A stretch of 64,000 bases of DNA from Cupriavidus sp. AU9028. Its GTDB lineage: Bacteria > Pseudomonadota > Gammaproteobacteria > Burkholderiales > Burkholderiaceae. This document shows, piece by piece, positions 9,585 to 17,355 of this stretch. Both the position numbers and the translations under genes were made by a program. The stretch lies in assembly GCF_019795295.1 (NCBI RefSeq), contig NZ_JAIMCG010000001.1, positions 1 through 64,000 on the forward strand. The letters run 5' to 3'. The notes below the pieces were generated by a model. It was not told the DNA's origin. It was given only the letters and a program-made list of their open reading frames with translations, and made no database searches. Every line of letters begins with the position of its first letter. The first letter of the stretch is position 1.

Positions 9585-10361
9585 ATGTCCTGGTCCCCCA
9601 GCCAATACCTCCAGTTCGAGGACGAACGCACCCGCCCGGTGCGTGACCTGCTCGCGGCCGTGCCCGAGCCGCCGGCGGACCGCGTCGCGCGCGTGGCCGA
9701 TCTCGGCTGCGGTCCCGGCAACTCCACGGAACTGCTCGCCGCCCGTTTCCCTGGTGCCGACCTCGTCGGCATCGACAACTCGCCAGACATGATCGCCGCT
9801 GCCCGGCAGCGCTTGCCCCAGGTCCGCTTCGATCTCGCCGACATTGCCGCCTGGCAGCCGCCCCACGCCTTCGATCTGTTGCTTGCCAATGCCTCGCTGC
9901 AGTGGGTGCCCGAACACGAGCGCCTGATGCCCGCACTCGCTGCGAGCCTGGAGGAGGGCGGCACGCTTGCCATCCAGATGCCGGACAACCTGGAGGAGCC
10001 GGCACACCGGCTGATGCGCACCGTCGCCGCACAGGGCGAGTGGGCCGCGGCGCTGGCCGATGCGGTGCAGGCGCGCACGGTGCTGCCGCCCGCGGGCTGG
10101 TATTACGACCTGCTCCGCCCGCTATGCAGGCGGGTCGATATCTGGCGTACCGTCTATCATCATCCGCTGGCTGGCGCCCCTGCCGCGGTCGAGTGGTTCA
10201 AGGGGTCGGGGCTGCGGCCATTCCTGCAGCGGCTGGACGAGGCGCAACAGGCGGGCTTTCTGGCCCGCTATACCGATGCGCTGGCGATGGCCTACCCAAT
10301 TCGCGCGGACGGCACGTTGCTGTTGCCGTTCCCGAGACTGTTCATCGTGGCGACGCGCTGA
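9585..10361 (+). CDS. tam: trans-aconitate 2-methyltransferase
   Basis: 258 aa, the usual Tam length. SAM-dependent methyltransferase with motif [20 protein letters not shown] (from about residue 37), acidic motif II ending VGIDNS, and the Tam-typical start [18 protein letters not shown]. It methyl-esterifies trans-aconitate, a spontaneous inhibitor arising from cis-aconitate. The ATG at 9585 gives the conserved N-terminus. It converges with cbiX and has no obvious functional link to the neighbouring genes. Confidence 0.9.
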   Translation: MSWSPSQYLQFEDERTRPVRDLLAAVPEPPADRVARVADLGCGPGNSTELLAARFPGADLVGIDNSPDMIAAARQRLPQVRFDLADIAAWQPPHAFDLLLANASLQWVPEHERLMPALAASLEEGGTLAIQMPDNLEEPAHRLMRTVAAQGEWAAALADAVQARTVLPPAGWYYDLLRPLCRRVDIWRTVYHHPLAGAPAAVEWFKGSGLRPFLQRLDEAQQAGFLARYTDALAMAYPIRADGTLLLPFPRLFIVATR

Positions 10362-10385
10362 CAAGCCGGCACGCCCACCGTCATT

Positions 10386-10820
10386 TCAGCGGGCCGGCGA
10401 GGCAAGGAGAAGTTCGGCGCTGCAATAGGCGGCGATCGCGTCCAGCACGCTGTCGGCTTCGCCCACGGCCTGGGCACAGGCAATTCGCACATCGGGAAGC
10501 GCGGCCCGGCACTCGTCCAGCAGTGCCGGCAGATCGCGGCGCAGATGACCGCCCTGACCGAAGAACACCGGCACCACCAGCATGTCGCGCACGCCTTCGC
10601 CGGCGAGCTCGCGCAGCACGTCGGGCAGGGCAGGTGTCATCAGTTCGAGAAAGGCCAGGCGTACGGCATGACCGGGCAGGGATGCGGCCAGACGGGCTTG
10701 CAGGCGATCGAACGGCTCGCGCCAGCGCACGTCCCGGGCCCCGTGGGCGAACAGGACGAGTGCGCGGGCTGGCGGCTTGCCGCCTGCCTGGCTGGTGTGG
10801 ATGGCGCTGGAGATCGTCAT
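10386..10820 (-). CDS. cbiX: short CbiX/SirB-type sirohydrochlorin chelatase
   Basis: 144 aa, the length of the small single-domain CbiX-S proteins that act as homodimers. Metal-binding candidates are H26 (LFAHGARD), E59 and H92 (GQGGHLRRD). The family inserts Co2+ (cobalamin) or Fe2+ (siroheme) into sirohydrochlorin; sequence alone does not decide which. It lies about 0.9 kb from cobA, so it may complete siroheme synthesis for CysI. Start ATG at 10820; upstream are palindromic repeats and lptG. Confidence 0.82.
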   Translation of the reverse strand: MTISSAIHTSQAGGKPPARALVLFAHGARDVRWREPFDRLQARLAASLPGHAVRLAFLELMTPALPDVLRELAGEGVRDMLVVPVFFGQGGHLRRDLPALLDECRAALPDVRIACAQAVGEADSVLDAIAAYCSAELLLASPAR

Positions 10821-10841
10821 GCGGTTTCCCTTGGTATGCTG

Positions 10842-11024
10842 CCCTCTCCCCCGGCCCCTCTCCCGCAAGCGGGCGAGGGGAGCAAACCAGCGGCGCTGGA
10901 TCGACTGCCGGTTCTCGTTCCTCTCCCGCAAGCTGGCGAGGGGAGCAGAACAGTGATGCTGCACAATCTGCCGGTTTTCTCCCCTCTCCCGCTTGCGGGA
11001 GAGGGGCGGGGGAGAGGGCCGCCG
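10842..11024. repeat. cluster of GC-rich palindromic intergenic repeats (about 3 copies)
   Basis: Three copies of a CTCTCCCGCAAGCGGGCGAGGGGAG-like palindrome lie at about 10855-10885, 10919-10946 and 10981-11008, separated by related spacers ending CTGCCGGTT. Most copies form a hairpin (CCTCTCCCGC / GCGGGAGAGG). The same element family recurs between recA and recX. The block sits in the gap between lptG and cbiX, so it may act as a transcript end or an mRNA-stabilising structure. Confidence 0.8.
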
Positions 11025-11031
11025 GGAGTCT

Positions 11032-12180
11032 CTAGTGCCGGTCCACCCAGCGCAGCGCCGTCAGCGCCACCAGCAGATACAGCGTGCCCGGCAGCAGCGC
11101 CGACACGATCGGCGGCCACGTATGCAGCAGCCCCACATGCGAGAACAGCGTGTTGGACAGGTGGAACGACAGCCCCAGCATGATGCCGCCGAACACCTTG
11201 ACGCCGACCGCCCCGGCACGCGCATGCAGGTAGGCGAAGGGCAGCGCCAGCGCCACCATCACGAACAGGGTCAGCGGGTAGACCACCTTCTTCCAGAAGG
11301 CGATCTCGTAGCGCTGCGTATCCTGCTTGTTGTCGCGCAGGTGGCGGATATAGCGGAACAGGTCCAGCGTGGACATGCGTTCCGGCGTGACGAGCAGGAC
11401 CGAGAGGATCTGCGGCGTCAGCTCCGACACCATTCGCATGTTGCCGAACGACTCGCGCGTGGCGCGAAACGCCGCCGCCAGGGGGTCGCGGTTGCCTCCT
11501 GCATTGGCGGCTTCGGCGAAGCGAGTCTCCGTCACCTTCGACAGCTGCCACGACTGGTTGCCCTCGTAGTGACCTTCCTCCGCTACGCGAATCACGCTGA
11601 GCCGATAGTCGCTGTCGAACTCGTAGATGGTGATGCCGTTGATCGACTGGTCCGGCCGCAGCCCGGCGACGTTGACAAAGCGCGTCAGCTCGCCGCCGTT
11701 GGCATCGCGGGCGCGGTCCTTGACCCAGACGCCCGAGCGGAACCCGGACGACACCGTGGCGCCGAGCGAGTCGAGCTTGACCTTCTGCGCATACTGCTCG
11801 GTCTGCGGCCCGATGAACTCGCCGAACAGGAAGGTGGCGATCGCCAGCGGCACCGCCAGCTTGAACAGCGAGAACAGCGCCTGCCGGGTATTCAACCCGG
11901 CCACCCGGAAGATCGTGAACTCGGACTGGCTTGCCAGTTGCGAGAAGACGTAGATCGCGCTGATCAGCGCCGCGATCGGCAGCACCTCGTAGATCCGCGT
12001 CGGCGCCTGCAGCACCACGTGGAAGAAGGCGATCAGCGAGGTATAGCCGCCAGTGACGTTCTCCAGCTCGTTGAGCATGTCGAAGAACACGAACAGCGCC
12101 AGCACCGCGAACAGGATGAAGGCGAAGACGCTATAGATCAGCCGGGCAAAATAGCGCTCGTAGACGTGCAGCACCCTCAT
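11032..12180 (-). CDS. lptG: LPS export ABC transporter permease LptG
   Basis: 382 aa. Inner-membrane permease of the LptB2FGC machine that extracts lipopolysaccharide. Three N-terminal membrane segments (about residues 12-34, 60-80 and 98-120), a periplasmic beta-jellyroll region (about 130-270) and three C-terminal segments match YjgP/YjgQ proteins. The ATG at 12180 overlaps the lptF stop by 4 nt, so the two genes are translationally coupled. The order lptF-lptG, divergent from pepA, is standard in this group. Confidence 0.93.
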   Translation of the reverse strand: MRVLHVYERYFARLIYSVFAFILFAVLALFVFFDMLNELENVTGGYTSLIAFFHVVLQAPTRIYEVLPIAALISAIYVFSQLASQSEFTIFRVAGLNTRQALFSLFKLAVPLAIATFLFGEFIGPQTEQYAQKVKLDSLGATVSSGFRSGVWVKDRARDANGGELTRFVNVAGLRPDQSINGITIYEFDSDYRLSVIRVAEEGHYEGNQSWQLSKVTETRFAEAANAGGNRDPLAAAFRATRESFGNMRMVSELTPQILSVLLVTPERMSTLDLFRYIRHLRDNKQDTQRYEIAFWKKVVYPLTLFVMVALALPFAYLHARAGAVGVKVFGGIMLGLSFHLSNTLFSHVGLLHTWPPIVSALLPGTLYLLVALTALRWVDRH

Positions 12181-13298
12181 GCGGCTTCTCCCGCGCGCAG
12201 CCGGCGGCGCAGGCCGAACACCGCGCGCCATCCGCCCAGCGCGAACTTCTGCCGGTAGCGGAACAGCATCACCGCGCCGAGGAAGGCCAGCAGGTGGAAC
12301 GGCCACCATGCCATCGCGAACGGCAGCGAGCCGGAGCGCACCCAGGCCTGCGACAGGTTGATCAGGTTGCTGTAGGTCAGGTAGATCAGCACGGCAAACA
12401 CCAGGGGGGTATAGCGGCCGAGCCGGGGATTGACATAGGCGAGCGGGATGGCGATCAGCACGAAATTGAAGGCGAGGATCGGCAGCGACAGCCGCCAGAT
12501 CAGCTCACCGAGATTCTCGTTGGTGGGATTGCGCAGCAGTTCCATGGTCGGCCGGCTCTTGACCGGCAGCGTGGCATCGGTCTCGGGCGGCTTGCTGTCG
12601 ACCTTGACTGCGTAGCGGTCGAATTCCACGATGCGGTAGTCCAGCTTGCCGGGCGTGCCGGCGTAGCGACGGCCGTCTTCCATCACCACCAGCCGGTCGC
12701 CGTTCGGCATGGTCTCGAACTGACCCTGGTGCGCCAGCGCGACGCCGATCTCGCCCGCCTCCGAATTGGCCACGAAGACGTTGCGGGCGTGCCGCATGTC
12801 GCCGTCGATGCTCTCGATGAACAGGACGTAGTTGGCATTGGCCGGCTCGATGAAGCGGCCCGCGGCGATCATCGACAGCACGCCGCGCTGCTGGAAGCGG
12901 TCACGGAACAGCGCGCTCTGCTGGTTGGCCCAGGGCCAGGCGAAGGCGCCCAGGAACAGCGCCAGCACCACGAAGGGCGCGGCGAACTGCAACACCGGCT
13001 TGATGAAGTCGCGCAGGGACAGGCCGGCCGAGAACCAGACCACCATCTCGGAGTCCTTGTACCAGCGCGTCAGCACGATCAGCGTCGAGATGAACAGCGT
13101 CGCGCACAGCAGGATCGACAGGTAGCCGAGCGCGGCCAGGCCGATCAGCATCAGGACGTCGTTCGGGCTGGCACGGCCGGTCGCGGCCATGCCGAGAATG
13201 CGGATCACGAGCGAGGTCAGCATGAATGTCAGCATGACCAGGAACACCGCCCCGGCGGTGTAGGCGAGCTCGCGACGCAAGGCTTGTTGGAAAATCAT
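12177..13298 (-). CDS. lptF: LPS export ABC transporter permease LptF
   Basis: 373 aa. Partner of LptG with the same six-segment plus periplasmic-domain layout. The N-terminal MIFQQALRRELAYTAGAVFLV and the C-terminal segments around 'LAFNFVLIAIPLAYVNPRLGRY' are typical of LptF. Its stop overlaps the lptG start. It is divergent from pepA across a 194-bp gap. Confidence 0.93.
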   Translation of the reverse strand: MIFQQALRRELAYTAGAVFLVMLTFMLTSLVIRILGMAATGRASPNDVLMLIGLAALGYLSILLCATLFISTLIVLTRWYKDSEMVVWFSAGLSLRDFIKPVLQFAAPFVVLALFLGAFAWPWANQQSALFRDRFQQRGVLSMIAAGRFIEPANANYVLFIESIDGDMRHARNVFVANSEAGEIGVALAHQGQFETMPNGDRLVVMEDGRRYAGTPGKLDYRIVEFDRYAVKVDSKPPETDATLPVKSRPTMELLRNPTNENLGELIWRLSLPILAFNFVLIAIPLAYVNPRLGRYTPLVFAVLIYLTYSNLINLSQAWVRSGSLPFAMAWWPFHLLAFLGAVMLFRYRQKFALGGWRAVFGLRRRLRAGEAA

Positions 13299-13492
13299 GC
13301 GAAGTCGGTTCCAGGCGGCGAGTCAGCGCGGCGAGCGGCGGCCGGAAGCTCGGATGGGGCTGCGGACATGACAACGTCGGCGCCTGCGGGCCTGCGGCGG
13401 CCAGTCGCTGCTCGTGACTGCCAGAAGTTCGCGAAGCAAAATCGCGGATAATGGAGGCTTTCGTCCTAAACGAGCCCCTGGAAGGAAGCGCG

Positions 13493-15049
13493 ATGGAATT
13501 TAGCACAAAAGCCCTGGATTTGAGCAAAGCTGGCCAGAATGGTTTCCTGGCGAGCAGGACCGACTGCCTGGTGGTCGGAATGTTCGAAGGCCAGAGCTTG
13601 AGTGGGGTGGCCAAGGCGCTCGATACCGCAACCAGGGGCCTTGTCACGCGGCTGGTCAAGCTGGGCGATTTCGAAGGCAAGCGCGGCTCGCACCTGCTGC
13701 TGCACGAGGTCGCCGGGATCGGCGCCACCCGCGTGCTGCTGGTCGGCCTGGGCAAGGAAGCCGAGTTTGGCGACAAGGCCTTCGCCGAGGCGGCCCGTAC
13801 GGCTCTGCGTGCTCTGAACGGCACGCGAGCCGCCAACGTGATCTGGTGCCTGGCCCAGTCCATGCCGCAGCTGCCGCAGGTCCCGGCCCAGGGCGCGGCC
13901 CACGACGTGCAATGGCGGGTCATCACCACCATCGCGCTGATCCGCGAGGCCGGCTACCGGCTGCTCGAGCGCCATCCCGAACTGCGCCGCAACGGCGCCA
14001 AGGCGGCCGACAAGCCGTTCGGCCTGCGCAAGGTCGTGCTGACGGTGGACGCCGCAGAGGCCAAGGTTGCCGCCCAGGCGGTGGTGCGCGGCATGGCCAT
14101 CGCCAACGGCGTCGAGTTGACCAAGGATCTGGGCAACCTGCCCTCCAACATCTGCACGCCGACGTACCTGGCCGATACCGCCCGCGGCATCGCCCGCCGC
14201 TTCAAGCTGAAGGTGGAAGTGCTCGGCCGCAAGCAGATCGAGGCGCTGAAGATGGGCGCCTTCCTGGCGGTCACCAAGGGCGCCGCCGAGCCGCCCCAGT
14301 TCATCGTGCTGCGCTACGACGGCGCGGGCGTGCGCCAGGCACCGGTGGTGCTGGTGGGCAAGGGCATCACCTTCGATACCGGTGGCATTTCGCTGAAGCC
14401 GGGCGAGGGCATGGACGAGATGAAGTACGACATGTGCGGGGCCGCCTCGGTGCTGGGCACCATCCAGGCGGTGGCCGAGATGGGCCTGAAGCTCAATGTC
14501 GTGGCCATCATCCCGACCTGCGAGAACATGCCAAGCGGCACGGCGACCAAGCCGGGCGACGTGGTCACCAGCATGTCGGGCCAGACCATCGAGATCCTGA
14601 ATACCGACGCGGAAGGCCGGCTGATCCTGTGCGATGCGCTGACCTACGCCGAGCGCTTCAAGCCCGCGGCCGTGGTTGACGTGGCCACCCTGACCGGCGC
14701 CTGCATCATTGCGCTGGGCCACCACAACACCGGTCTCTATGCGCGCAGCGACGCGCTCGCCGACCAGCTGCTGCAGGCCGGACGCAAGTCGCTCGACACC
14801 GCCTGGCGCATGCCGCTGGACGACGAGTACCAGGAGCAGCTGAAGTCCAACTTCGCCGACATGGCCAACATCGGCGGCCGCCCGGCGGGCAGCGTCACCG
14901 CGGCCTGCTTCCTGGCGCGCTTCACCGACAAGTACGACTGGGCTCACCTCGATATCGCGGGCACTGCCTGGAAGAGCGGGGCGGCCAAGGGCGCAACGGG
15001 CCGCCCGGTGCCGATGCTGACCCAGTTCCTGATGGATCGGGCTGGCTGA
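13493..15049 (+). CDS. pepA: leucyl aminopeptidase (cytosol aminopeptidase)
   Basis: 518 aa. M17 zinc/manganese aminopeptidase that removes N-terminal residues in the cytoplasm. The metal and catalytic residues line up with E. coli PepA shifted by about 20: K290, D295 ([11 protein letters not shown]), D313, and D372 and E374 in the signature NTDAEGRL (370-377). The start at 13493 is preferred over the in-frame ATG at 13451 because a strong GGAAGGA lies just ahead of it. holC follows, as is usual in beta- and gamma-proteobacteria. Confidence 0.95.
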   Translation: MEFSTKALDLSKAGQNGFLASRTDCLVVGMFEGQSLSGVAKALDTATRGLVTRLVKLGDFEGKRGSHLLLHEVAGIGATRVLLVGLGKEAEFGDKAFAEAARTALRALNGTRAANVIWCLAQSMPQLPQVPAQGAAHDVQWRVITTIALIREAGYRLLERHPELRRNGAKAADKPFGLRKVVLTVDAAEAKVAAQAVVRGMAIANGVELTKDLGNLPSNICTPTYLADTARGIARRFKLKVEVLGRKQIEALKMGAFLAVTKGAAEPPQFIVLRYDGAGVRQAPVVLVGKGITFDTGGISLKPGEGMDEMKYDMCGAASVLGTIQAVAEMGLKLNVVAIIPTCENMPSGTATKPGDVVTSMSGQTIEILNTDAEGRLILCDALTYAERFKPAAVVDVATLTGACIIALGHHNTGLYARSDALADQLLQAGRKSLDTAWRMPLDDEYQEQLKSNFADMANIGGRPAGSVTAACFLARFTDKYDWAHLDIAGTAWKSGAAKGATGRPVPMLTQFLMDRAG

Positions 15050-15056
15050 TGCCCAT

Positions 15057-15085
15057 GCCCCGGGCAGCATGCCGCTGCCCGGGGC
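15057..15085 (+). other. perfect 12-bp stem-loop between pepA and holC
   Basis: GCCCCGGGCAGC (15057-15068) pairs perfectly with GCTGCCCGGGGC (15074-15085) around the 5-nt loop ATGCC. There is no following U-tract, so it is not a classic intrinsic terminator; an mRNA-stabilising or partial attenuation role ahead of holC is possible. Confidence 0.7.
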
Positions 15086-15104
15086 AATCGCAACCTCCCC
15101 TGTC

Positions 15105-15539
15105 ATGACGCGCATCGACTTCCACAGCAACGTCCCCGACAAGCTCGCCTACGTATGCCGACTGGTCCGCAAGGCCTACGGTGCTGGCCAGAAGATGGTG
15201 GTCCACGCCGAGCCGGAGGTGCTGGCGCGGCTGGACGGGCAGCTGTGGACCTTCTCCGCGCTGGACTTCCTTCCGCACTGCGGCGTCGACAGCCCGCAGG
15301 CCGGACAAACGCCGATCCTGCTCGCCGCGACGCTCGAGGCGGCGCCGCATCACGAACTGCTGATCAACCTGTCCGCCGACACGCCGCGCGGCTTTGCCAC
15401 CTTCGAGCGCATGATCGAAGTCGTCGGCGCCGACGAGCAGGACCGTACCGCCGGGCGCGAACGCTATCGGCAATACCGCGAACGGGGCTATCCGCTGGCG
15501 CACCACGACCTGGCCGCAGGGGCGGAATCGCGGCGCTAG
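15105..15539 (+). CDS. holC: DNA polymerase III subunit chi
   Basis: 144 aa. HolC family: begins MTRIDFHSNVPDKLAYVCRLVRKAY with the conserved 'WTFSALDFLPHC' core. The chi subunit links the clamp loader (through psi) to single-strand binding protein. The ATG at 15105 gives the canonical N-terminus. It is downstream of pepA, the usual arrangement. Confidence 0.92.
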   Translation: MTRIDFHSNVPDKLAYVCRLVRKAYGAGQKMVVHAEPEVLARLDGQLWTFSALDFLPHCGVDSPQAGQTPILLAATLEAAPHHELLINLSADTPRGFATFERMIEVVGADEQDRTAGRERYRQYRERGYPLAHHDLAAGAESRR

Positions 15540-15672
15540 CCCGCGCCATCGAATGGCGCCTCGATTATCCTCATCGAGCGGCGTCCACAATGTTGATTTC
15601 CGCGCAGGTTTCCGCAAGAACGTAGCCAATGGGCTGGCATTGTCTGGGCTTCACAGCTCATCGAACGATGCC

Positions 15673-16494
15673 ATGCGCTACGACACTGCGGAAGTACCCG
15701 GCGGGGGATGCTCGCCGTACTTCAGCCCGCCGTATTCCCCACTTTACCTCGTCCCCCCTGCCTGGAACGACTGGCATTGCGCGCAGGACCTGCTGCCCTA
15801 CGACACGGGTAGCAACGGCCGCCAGCACGACGCGTCCTACAAGCTGCTGTTTTCGTTTCGAGAGATGGTCGCCGACCTGATCCGCGGCTTCCTGCCCGAT
15901 GGAGGGCGCGCGGCGCTGGATTTCGACTCGCTGGAACCGGTCTCGTCCAACTTCATATCGGATCAGTTGCGGCAAGGCTGCAGTGACGCCGTATGGCGCA
16001 TCGATGTGGAGGGGCGCAACACGCCGCTGTACCTGCTGCTGGAATTTCAGAGCCGCTACGACCCCACCATGCCGGCTCGCATGCTCAGCTATGTCGGACT
16101 GTTCTATCGCGATCTGGGCCGCCGCGTCGGGTCTGGCCATTCGTCGCGCTATCCGCCCGTATTGCCTATCGTGCTTTACAACGGCGCGCGGCCGTGGCGC
16201 GGGCCGACGGATATCCACCGCCTGATCCGGCAAGCCCCCGCGTTCGCAGCGGATCACCAGCCCCGGTTGACCTATGTCCTGATCGACGCGAGGCGCTATG
16301 ACGACGCCGACCTCGCTTCACGTCGCAATCTGCTGGCGGCGGTCATGCGCCTTGAAAAGGGCCGCTCCGCCGAGGAGCTCGCTGCAGCCGCACAGCTGGC
16401 CTGCGAACTGGCCGCTCATAACCCGAGCCTGGACCGGGCCCTGTCTGCCTGGCTCGTCTCGCTGTTCCGCAGGGAAAGCGAAGGCAGAGTCTAA
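15673..16494 (+). CDS. Rpn/YhgA-like recombination-promoting nuclease (putative transposase, PF04754-type)
   Basis: 273 aa from the ATG at 15673; the frame is open back to 15553, and I see no good ribosome-binding site for either start. HDASYKLLFSFREMVADLIRGF at about residues 52-73 is the hallmark N-terminal motif of Rpn proteins, and the PD-(D/E)XK-like strand YLLLEFQSRYDPTMP follows near 127. Rpn proteins are DNA nucleases reported to stimulate RecA-independent recombination. The usual C-terminal coiled coil and DUF4351 domain are absent and instead occur as separate downstream genes. Likely accessory DNA. Confidence 0.78.
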   Translation: MRYDTAEVPGGGCSPYFSPPYSPLYLVPPAWNDWHCAQDLLPYDTGSNGRQHDASYKLLFSFREMVADLIRGFLPDGGRAALDFDSLEPVSSNFISDQLRQGCSDAVWRIDVEGRNTPLYLLLEFQSRYDPTMPARMLSYVGLFYRDLGRRVGSGHSSRYPPVLPIVLYNGARPWRGPTDIHRLIRQAPAFAADHQPRLTYVLIDARRYDDADLASRRNLLAAVMRLEKGRSAEELAAAAQLACELAAHNPSLDRALSAWLVSLFRRESEGRV

Positions 16495-16527
16495 TTGTCC
16501 GATGTCCACAACTTGATGGAGGTAACG

Positions 16528-16923
16528 ATGGCACTGTCACCAAGGTTTGAACGTTGGGGGAGGGAGTACGCGGCGGTCCAGATTGCCGAGAGGGACCGCG
16601 CGTTGGAGAGGGCAGAGGCGGAAAGGGCGAGGGCAGAGGCGGAAGGGGCGAGGGCAGAGGCGGAAGGGGCGAGGGCAGGGGCGGAAAGGGCGAGGGCAGA
16701 GGCGGAAAGGGCGAGAGCAGAGGCGGAAAGGGCGAGGGCAGAGTCTCTACAGGAGCAGCTTGCGAAGGCGCTCTGCGCTTTGCTTCGCGTCAAATTCGGT
16801 TCTCTGCCGGCCGGGATGGTGCTACGCATCGAGTCCGCTACGCCGGGGCAGTTGCAATCGTGGGCTGACAACGCTATCGACGCCGCCTCATTGGAAGAGG
16901 TGTTCGAGCAAGACCGGTTATGA
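16528..16923 (+). CDS. DUF4351 protein with an expanded 7-residue coiled-coil repeat
   Basis: 131 aa. GGAGG at 16518-16522 precedes the ATG at 16528, deciding the start over the upstream in-frame TTG and ATG codons. Residues 1-30 (MALSPRFERWGREYAAVQIAE..) lead into about six heptads of the type AERARAE (about residues 29-71). The C-terminal half is a DUF4351 domain (RVKFGSLPAGMVLRIESATP). In Rpn-family proteins this coiled coil plus DUF4351 normally forms the C-terminus. Function unknown. It is 33 bp from the Rpn gene and probably co-transcribed. Confidence 0.78.
   Translation: MALSPRFERWGREYAAVQIAERDRALERAEAERARAEAEGARAEAEGARAGAERARAEAERARAEAERARAESLQEQLAKALCALLRVKFGSLPAGMVLRIESATPGQLQSWADNAIDAASLEEVFEQDRL
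16614..16742 (+). repeat. 21-bp tandem repeat (about six copies) encoding heptads
   Basis: The unit GAAAGGGCGAGGGCAGAGGCG (with A/G variation at two or three positions) is repeated in phase about six times. 21 bp equals seven codons, so gain or loss of copies changes coiled-coil length without breaking the frame. It is purine-rich on the coding strand. The tandem paralogue at 17008 lacks the array. Confidence 0.9.
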
Positions 16924-17007
16924 GGGATGGGAAGGACCGGGCCCGGGTGGAGCGAGCGCAAATCAAGGGGTCTTACCGTCAGACGCCAGGAACGGATGGA
17001 GGTAGAA

Positions 17008-17295
17008 ATGGCACTGTCGCCGAGGTTCGAACGTTGGGGAAGGGAGTACGCTGCGGTGCAGGTCGCCGAGAGGGACCGGGCGCTGGAGAGGGCGGAGGAG
17101 GCGAGCCGACTCGTTCAGGCGCTACAGCAGCAGCTCCCGAAGGCGCTCTGCGCATTGCTTCGCGTCAAATTCGGTTCTCTGCCGGCCGGGATGGTACGAC
17201 GCATCGAGTCCGCTACGCCGGATCAGTTGCAATCGTGGGCTGACAACGCAATCGACGCCGCCTCATTGGAAGAGGTGTTCGAGCAGGACCGGTAA
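17008..17295 (+). CDS. DUF4351 protein, tandem paralogue without the heptad array
   Basis: 95 aa. Nearly identical to the preceding gene at both ends (MALSPRFERWGREYAAVQ and the DUF4351 region to EEVFEQDR). The repeat is replaced by the short EEASRLVQALQQQLPKALC stretch. The ribosome-binding site (GGAGGTA before ATGGCACTGTC) is duplicated too, showing that the duplication unit of about 480 bp included the upstream signal. It converges with ilvD. Function unknown. Confidence 0.75.
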   Translation: MALSPRFERWGREYAAVQVAERDRALERAEEASRLVQALQQQLPKALCALLRVKFGSLPAGMVRRIESATPDQLQSWADNAIDAASLEEVFEQDR

Positions 17296-17355
17296 TCCAG
17301 CCACCCCATACCTTCCTGCTCGACGGCTGGCCGCTACGCCGGGCGGCACGCCCCC

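Noticed and set aside
13466-15142. 558-codon minus-strand frame opposite pepA
   Set aside because: Shadow of pepA, which has intact M17 metal ligands.
16614-16742. Tandem repeat considered as a CRISPR-like array
   Set aside because: Units are contiguous 21-mers without spacers and lie in phase inside a coding gene.
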